A stretch of DNA of 64,000 nt from Cyrtodaria siliqua (lineage: Eukaryota > Mollusca > Bivalvia > Adapedonta > Hiatellidae). Below are positions 58,132 through 64,000 of the stretch, in pieces (positions within the stretch are counted from its first letter, which is position 1; each line of letters begins with the position of its first letter). The position numbers and the translations under genes are program-made. The stretch is from contig JAWPHD010000003.1 of the NCBI GenBank assembly GCA_037043455.1, forward strand, positions 620,001 to 684,000, given 5' to 3'. A model generated the notes under the pieces. That model searched no databases and was not told the DNA's origin. It saw only the letters and a list, made by a program, of their open reading frames with translations.

Positions 58132-58250
58132 GTATAAAAGTCGAACAGGAAATGTAGCTATTCACAGAACACAGTCAACCAAAACCACGCATACAAAACA
58201 TGAATTACAAGGAAAACAGAAGTGGCAAAAAGACCACAGGGCTTTTAACA
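58132..58250 (+). mobile_element. Family Z left-end fragment (copy Z17)
   Basis: GTATAAAAGTCGAACAGGAA, CACAGTCAACCAAAACCACG and, after a deletion, AGTGGCAAAAAGACCACAGG. Confidence 0.65.
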
Positions 58251-58485
58251 GAACACTTGTTCATTATTTGTGCAGAAAATCATTAATAGAGAGTGTTCCT
58301 CGCTTCACTATTACCTGCTACCACAGGTGAAAACAATGCAGTTGTCTGCATTCCAAATTAATCTTACATTTCTCTGACATTTATGTTGTTGGTGTGTATC
58401 AGGTTCGTCGATATCTGTTTTCGGTTTTTATGGCATTCATTTCACGTTCGTGTACAGAAATATCATCACCCGGCCCGCTTAATGG

Positions 58486-59174
58486 TTAGGCCAGAAAGAA
58501 AAATACCTGTGTTTCTGGTTACCCGACCGTCCCTATTTTTTGGCGCCGACCCTACAGTTTTTTTTATCATAAAACAAAAAAACAAAAAAGGACGAAAAAA
58601 CTGGGTACGAATCGGTAATGTACGAAAATATTGAGTACGAAACATGCGCTAAAAATGACCGCATTCATGGTGCACTGCGCGTCCGTTTTGACTATTTTAA
58701 TTTGAAAATGCAGCCATGGGACAGAGCAGAAGTTTATGAAAAACATTAATCATGACATGCTGCCAGCAGATTTGTTCTTCCAATACCACCCAGCCTCAGG
58801 AAATGATAAAATTCAATCTTTCACAGCCACATATAAGATGGAACTCTCAGGGTCGGAGCTATTGTGATCACTTTTTGCCTGTCACTCTGTCTGCCGTCGA
58901 TTAACAAATAAACTCATAATGGCAGAAAATATTTGTTTTCAATTTATTTTATTCAAAACAAACAAGTTAGATATCACGAGGTTATTTTCCTTCTCTCCTT
59001 GCAAAATCACTACAAAATATCTACTTGACAAAGTTAAAGATACCTTTAACATCGTCCAAACCACATAGGCAAAAAAAAAAAGAAAAAAAAAGAAAAGATA
59101 AAAATACCGACCTACCTACCCTATTTTTTTCAGCTGAGTAACCAGAAACACAGGTATGTTTTTTTCTGGCCTTA
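58486..59174. mobile_element. 689-bp element with ~36-bp terminal inverted repeats
   Basis: Left TAGGCCAGAAAGAAAAATAC then CTGTGTTTCTGGTTACCCG; right end, reverse complement, TAAGGCCAGAAAAAAACATA then CCTGTGTTTCTGGTTACTC. Inner sequence CCCTATTTTTTGG also recurs inverted (CCTACCCTATTTTTTTC). Only a 43-codon frame (58,741-58,867: DMLPADLFFQYHPASGND) inside, unrecognised. Non-autonomous DNA transposon likely; a TTA duplication is possible. Confidence 0.7.
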
Positions 59175-59443
59175 CGTAGTCAACGGAATAGTGAAAGAAG
59201 TTTATCATGCAGATATGCATTTTTCTGCCTAATAAAGTGTGACCTAATAAATTTTGCTAAAAAAAATCAATGCGGAATCCCTCTGCGTTTATTGTATTAG
59301 TATACAATAAACAAACAAGCACAAACAACACCATCGCTCCGTCCTCGATAAACGTAACATTCTGCGAGATAGATAATACTAGTTATTCATACAGCAAATG
59401 TGGATAATCTACATGATAAATAGAATAATATGTCAGTGCATTT

Positions 59444-59541
59444 TACTATCAAGTTTATTAGGCTCGGCACGAAAACGAAGAATGGCTCGGCAGCCTCGCC
59501 ATTCTTCGTTTTCTAAGCCTTGCCTAATAAACTTGATAGTA
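59444..59541. repeat. 98-bp foldback hairpin
   Basis: TACTATCAAGTTTATTAGGC..GAAAACGAAGAATGG pairs with CCATTCTTCGTTTTC..GCCTAATAAACTTGATAGTA. Apex CTCGGCAGCCTCG. Confidence 0.9.
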
Positions 59542-59639
59542 CTCTGTGTACAGTTTTTGCGTTTGGTACAATTATATTTTGTTCAAGCGTATCACATACT
59601 TACAAAATGTGTATTATTATTGCAAGTACAGCCATATGT

Positions 59640-59775
59640 AACCAGATATATGAGTGTTTTGATGCATATTAGATGCATACCTACTTAGTTCTGTATCAAT
59701 AAATATGAAACCAGATATATGTGTGTTTAGATGCATATTATAGATGCATACCTTTTTAGTTTTTGTTGAATAAAT
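59640..59775 (+). repeat. ~68-bp tandem duplication
   Basis: AACCAGATATATGAGTGTTT, GATGCATATTAGATGCATAC and AATAAATATGA occur twice with small changes. Confidence 0.75.
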
Positions 59776-60792
59776 GATAACTTCATATAATGTTTTAATG
59801 ATCTGCGAACTATTTGTGTAAAACTGATAGTACAGATTAATATTATTTTTACTATTTTATAGATATAGTGTAAGAAAATAAATGCAAAAAAAATCCTCAT
59901 TGCATCAAACTATGAAAAACAACATTACTTTACTAAGCAACAACCAGAGTGAATAACTGGTCAATAAAATCTATGTTTAATGAAATAAAACGATATCCAA
60001 AACGCCTCAACTCCCTTGAAAGAGAGAGAGAGTGTCGGTTGCTAACTTACGTTAATATCAATTTTAAATTCCCATGTTTTCCATTATAACAGCAAGTGTT
60101 CTTTCATTATGTTTATGTGCAGTTTTAAATGGAAAGTATTACCAGTAGTGCCGTTTGTCATTATTATTATCACTGGTGGAGGCTGTGCGCAGTCTGGTTG
60201 TGTGGGGTTTGTGTTATGTCTCCTACATCCAATGAATAACAAATGACAGGCGATGGCAAACTATTTTCCCGGTATATATTCATTGTACCATGAGACCAAA
60301 ATACAGCATCACATAATTCGTTATTCGACGTGCAAAAAAATTGCCAGGGTCTTCCTCCACCAATGGAAGCTGGAAAAGTCGCCATATGACATTAGGTTCG
60401 ACTATAAAATCTTATTAAATAAAATTCATTATTCGATGGAATGTCATACCTTGGAGCGGCTTATCAGCTGATACAGCATCTAACCCTTGTGTTGAATCAG
60501 TGCCCGGCTTCAAGCTTCTAACATAAACTAACATTTCAGTTGCCTGGAGCAAGGTGTGAAACAGGGACCTTGTGCACTTATTTGAAGACGTGCCCTACAA
60601 AGCCGATGTGTGTTGACACTGTAGATTTAACTCTAGACAGGCATTACACAGTAACTAGCGCACACGCGCGCATAAATTGATACTACTAAATAAAATTACA
60701 TGTGCGACATGATGACCTATATATTAATACTCTTGAGGTCGCTCAAATAGTTTAAGATATTTTAAATCGTAATAAATGTATACTGTTATCTA
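59776..60792. other. No feature recognised
   Basis: Only a short (AG)n microsatellite near 60,020. Overlapping 71-72-codon frames near 60,170-60,470 show no domain. Confidence 0.35.
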
Positions 60793-61000
60793 GACGTCCT
60801 TATAGCTCAATGGATGTAAATCAGAACGTCGTGAGTTCGAGTCTCGAAGGAGGCAATGCTTTTTTTCTAAATAGTTCTACCTGTGTACAGATAATATATG
60901 CACTACTCAATGTATATAAAGTAATGAAGTCAAATTTGATCATTTAAATACCCGATTTCTCCATGATCTGGTTCATGAAATTACAAATAAAAACAAACGT
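60793..61000 (+). mobile_element. tRNA-derived SINE family S, copy 2
   Basis: CCTTATAGCTCAATGGATG (A box), CGTGAGTTCGAGTCTCG (B box), CTTTTTTTCTAAATAG, CCTGTGTACAGATAA, then tail TTAAATACCCGATTTCTCC, ATGATCTGGTTCATG and AATTACAAATAAAAACA. The anticodon region is shortened, so it is not a functional tRNA gene. Confidence 0.7.
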
Positions 61001-61019
61001 TCACAAACAGGCACGCAAT

Positions 61020-61115
61020 TACTACCTTTCGTGAACAGACGCAATACAACCGAGTCTGCTACTTTGGTTTTTGTGTTTGTTGCTTTCAAGGGATCCCCTT
61101 TCCAGTATTTATTAA
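61020..61115 (-). repeat. Double-hairpin repeat family Y fragment (copy Y6)
   Basis: CGTGAACAGACGCAATACAA, CGAGTCTGCTACTTTGG and TTGCTTTCAAGGGATCCCC, followed by CCAGTATTTATT, are the Y 5' part in reverse. Confidence 0.7.
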
Positions 61116-61364
61116 GCACCGAGTATGGCATCCTAAACGGTCGATTTCAGTTTCACGTTTCCTACCAGACGAGTTTTGATATTGTTTAACTGCCACGTTG
61201 AACATAAATTCCACCACATATTGTAGAGATGGATGTCTTTGAGATTAATTATCCATGTGAAGTCATGAGTCCCAATAACGCCATAAAACACTAGCAACTA
61301 AAGCCGGTTTGACCAATATTGATTCCCGATAAGTTCTGTCTTGTCAGTTTATACTAGCCGGTTT

Positions 61365-61690
61365 CATACTTAAAGAAACTAAACCGCCCAATAACGGCAA
61401 AAGTACACTACAAAACCGTTTATCGAAACTCTGTCCAGGTGTTCAGGTCATATAGTTATGCATATGTGCCGATTCAAAGTATCGTGTTTTTTTTATTCAT
61501 GGTTCTTAAAATACCCGTGATTGAATATGAGTAAAACGAATTATGAGTCGGTAACTCTAAATTCGACGATCCATTTTTGGGGGTTAAATCCGTATATATT
61601 GTGTTTTTATTCTCAAAATATGTAAGTTATATATATCTCGCCGTCAGTAGGTTTAGAAACGATGCCAATATGTTGTAACAGGTTATTGTT
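61365..61690 (-). repeat. Dispersed repeat R, copy 2 (inverted relative to copy 1)
   Basis: ACCGTTTATCGAAACTCTGT, ATACCCGTGATTGAATATG and CCGTCAGTAGGTTTAGAAAC match 17,030-17,262 in reverse complement. Confidence 0.65.
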
Positions 61691-62830
61691 GTTGGCGGGA
61701 CAGCTTCTTTAATAATAACCCCGAAGCTGTTATAACTAGGAGAAATACATTACGAAACAATACAAGTTAAACTACAAGTTTTCAAACAGACAATGATTTG
61801 TTTTAAAAGCGACATTACACGATAAATTCAAAGGGACTTCAAATGTACTTGGATAATCCGCCTTCAGCAGTATAATGGCATATTTAAAACATTTTAGGAC
61901 TTTCTCATTCAGAGGTTACTAGTATCTCATGCTTTAATAATTGATTCATATGTTACTTGTCTGGTATTTATTAATAAATTACGGAGTCAGAAGACAATTA
62001 ATCCCTATCAATATTATAACTAACTCAAAACTATTTAATCAATTTCGTGTTTAATTGAAAAACAATGCAGTGCATGGTTTATCTTTATCGCGCCCTCTGC
62101 ATAATATAACCCAAGGGGAGGAACTCTATAAGCTCTAATCCTATTAAAGGCAGAATATGCTTATTAAAACATAAACTGAAACACTCGGAAGCGTTACAAA
62201 TTAGCAAATTACGCTAACATATCAACTGAATAAAATTAAACTATGTACACGCTATGCCGAATACTAATTATGCTGTTTCCTCTACACGCTGCGCTGACGC
62301 TAATCACAACACAGAAAGTTTGCAGATCCAAATGATTTATCTATTTATAGCACTGGTATTGTTTACGTAAACACAAGAGTTAAAAAGTCAGCGTGCCTTG
62401 TTAATGAAGCGTAATCAGTTGTTTCTATTAAGGCTGAGTACATCAGGTGATTTAATGCAAATTTGACGGTAATATTATACACTCATACTTGCCCGAATGT
62501 CTCTATCATCTCCGTCTGACTGTAACTATGTACTGTACCTATATTTCTATGTTGTTAAAATGTTGAAATAAAATTTGCTTCAACTAACTCAGCTGCAAAG
62601 CGTTCCTGGGTATGCAATTTGCTAGTTTACTTTAGTAATAGTGAAAAAACAATGGTCAAATAGCCGGTATACTATATATCATACCACATATATAATAATA
62701 TGACTGTCATATGAGTGTCGTATGAAAGGTTTTCATATGTGACATTGCATATGTAAGTGTGTATGATATAAAACTTAATTAAAAGCAGCATTTTGTATTT
62801 GAGACCTTTCGTGCCAAGGTCAAGTTGAAT
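61691..62830. other. No gene recognised
   Basis: AT-rich. An AATAAA hexamer at 62,568 has no ORF before it. Confidence 0.35.
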
Positions 62831-62859
62831 GTCACGTTCAAGTGGAATGTGGAAGTCTA

Positions 62860-63812
62860 GTGAAATGACAAGGTGAAGTGGAATATCAAGATCTAGTGGA
62901 AGATCAATGTCTATGGGAAGAATATCAAGGTCTAGTGGAAGATCAATGTCTAGTGGAAGAATATCAAGATCTAGTGGAAGATCAATGTCTATGGGAAGAA
63001 TATCAAGGTCTAGTGGAAGATCAAGGTCTAGTGGAAGAATATCAAGGTCTAGTGGAAGATCAATGTCTAGTGGAATATCAAGGTCTAGTGGAAGATCAAG
63101 TTCTAGTCGAAGAATATCAAGTTTTAGTGGAAGATCAATGTCTATGGGAAGAATATCAAGGTCTAGTGGAATATCAAGGTCTAGTGGTATATCAAGGTCT
63201 AGTGAAAGATCAATTTCTATAGGAAGAATATCAAGGTCTAGTGGAAGATCAATTTCTATGGGAAGAATATCAAGGTCTAGTGGAAGATCAAGGTCTAGTG
63301 GAAGAATATCAAGGTCTAGTGGAAGACCAATGTTTGTGGGAAGAATATGAAGGTCTAGTGGAAGATCAATGTCTATGGGAAGAATATCAAGGTCAAGTGG
63401 AAGATCAATGTCTATGGAAGAATATTAAGGTCTAGTGGAAGATTAAGGTCTAGTGGAATATCAAGGTCTAATGGAAGATCGATGTCTATGGGAGGAATAT
63501 CAAGGTCTAGTGGAAGATCAATGTCTATGGGAAGAATATCAAGATCTAGTGGAAGAATATCAATGTCTAGTGGAATATCAAGGTCTAAGTGGAAGATCGA
63601 TGTCTATGGGAAGAATATCAAGGTCTAGTGGAAGATCAATGTCTATGGGAAGAATATCAAGGTCTAGTGGAAGAATATCAAGGTCTTGTGGAAGATCAAT
63701 GTCTATGGGAAGAATATCAAGGCCTAGTGAAAAAATATCAAGGTCTAGTGGAAGATCAAGGTCTAGTGGAATATCAAGGGCTAGTGGAAGATCAATGTAT
63801 ATGGGAAGTGTG
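62860..63812 (+). repeat. 18/21-bp minisatellite, ~0.95 kb
   Basis: Alternating units AATATCAAGGTCTAGTGGAAG (21 bp) and ATCAATGTCTATGGGAAG (18 bp), with degenerate units at the left edge (GAATGTCACGTTCAAGTGG). Because both unit lengths are multiples of three, two frames stay open over 200-440 bp. One reads (GRISRSSGRSMSM)n, the other (EEYQGLVEDQCLW)n. No start context, splice sites or flanking coding sequence support expression. Confidence 0.9.
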
Positions 63813-64000
63813 TTTGTCTTATAACTGAAATGTTGCTACCAAGAAACATTGACACTTTCCCCCCAATTGATTGTCCGTTGGATGGAGGGGATTCTCCCCA
63901 TATAAAATAACGAAGAAGATGTCGATATTATGGGAATGGTATGCCATATTATTATATGTGTGTTTAAAATGAAAGTATTCCCAAAGTCGATAAGCTACAA

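Noticed and set aside
60793..60860. tRNA gene
   Set aside because: The anticodon arm is shortened and the cloverleaf cannot close; it shares its tail with another SINE copy.
62860..63812. CRISPR array
   Set aside because: Units are contiguous with no unique spacers, and the genome is eukaryotic.
62878..63828. Five overlapping frames in the minisatellite as a repeat-protein gene
   Set aside because: Explained by unit lengths divisible by three. No start context, introns or flanking coding sequence; kept only as a question.

Overview
The window is animal nuclear DNA, AT-rich and intron-type, with no bacterial or viral gene layout. The repeat complement (Penelope-like, CR1/L1/I-type LINEs, tRNA-derived SINEs, many foldback repeats and a dispersed ~600-bp family) is typical of a mollusc, most likely a bivalve. 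That assignment rests on my memory of such genomes, not on a search. Almost everything recognisable is transposon-derived; at most one or two host exons can be proposed.

Layout. 0.5-9.5 kb: SINE pieces, a 207-bp palindrome, a ~165-bp tandem repeat (family W) broken by a dispersed repeat (family Z), a tandem dimer of a hairpin repeat (family Y), a degenerate ~30-bp minisatellite, a ~308-bp tandem duplication, and the 3' part of a Penelope-like (Naiad-type) reverse transcriptase on the minus strand (copy D). 9.5-14.4 kb: hairpin repeats (family X) and a nest in which an L1-like LINE (-) is split by a Naiad copy (A, +), itself split by a SINE carrying an X fragment. 14.9-17.7 kb: three foldback hairpins. 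17.8-23.5 kb: Naiad copy B, split by a 4.36-kb DNA transposon with ~310-bp inverted termini. That transposon's decayed gene encodes two Cys/His modules, an XPG/FEN1-like nuclease domain and an eight-cysteine CXC finger (Academ-like). 23.9-31.9 kb: Y and Z repeats and two LINE ORFs on the minus strand, one an intact ORF1 (309 aa), the other an endonuclease domain preceded by a hydrophobic, 2A-like leader. 32.3-34.4 kb: a 5'-truncated I/Nimb-type LINE with reverse transcriptase and RNase H (-). 35.1-41.9 kb: a foldback, a long X copy, a LINE endonuclease fragment and the most complete Naiad copy (C, +). Copy C has an N-terminal GIY-YIG region upstream of the RT. Most of its in-frame stops are TGA, several at expected cysteine positions, and a SECIS-like hairpin overlaps its 3' end. 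42-64 kb: mostly unrecognised AT-rich DNA with SINEs, twin hairpins, a 1-kb nested foldback, a candidate first coding exon with signal peptide (51,652-51,767), a TIR element, and a 0.95-kb 18/21-bp minisatellite.

The elements interact only by insertion: Z into W, Academ-like into Naiad B, X into Naiad B, Naiad A into L1, SINE into Naiad A. This gives a relative insertion history. The observations most worth following are the possible selenocysteine-coding Naiad element, the XPG-nuclease/CXC transposon, and the X/Y repeats, whose two adjacent hairpins differ by compensating changes.
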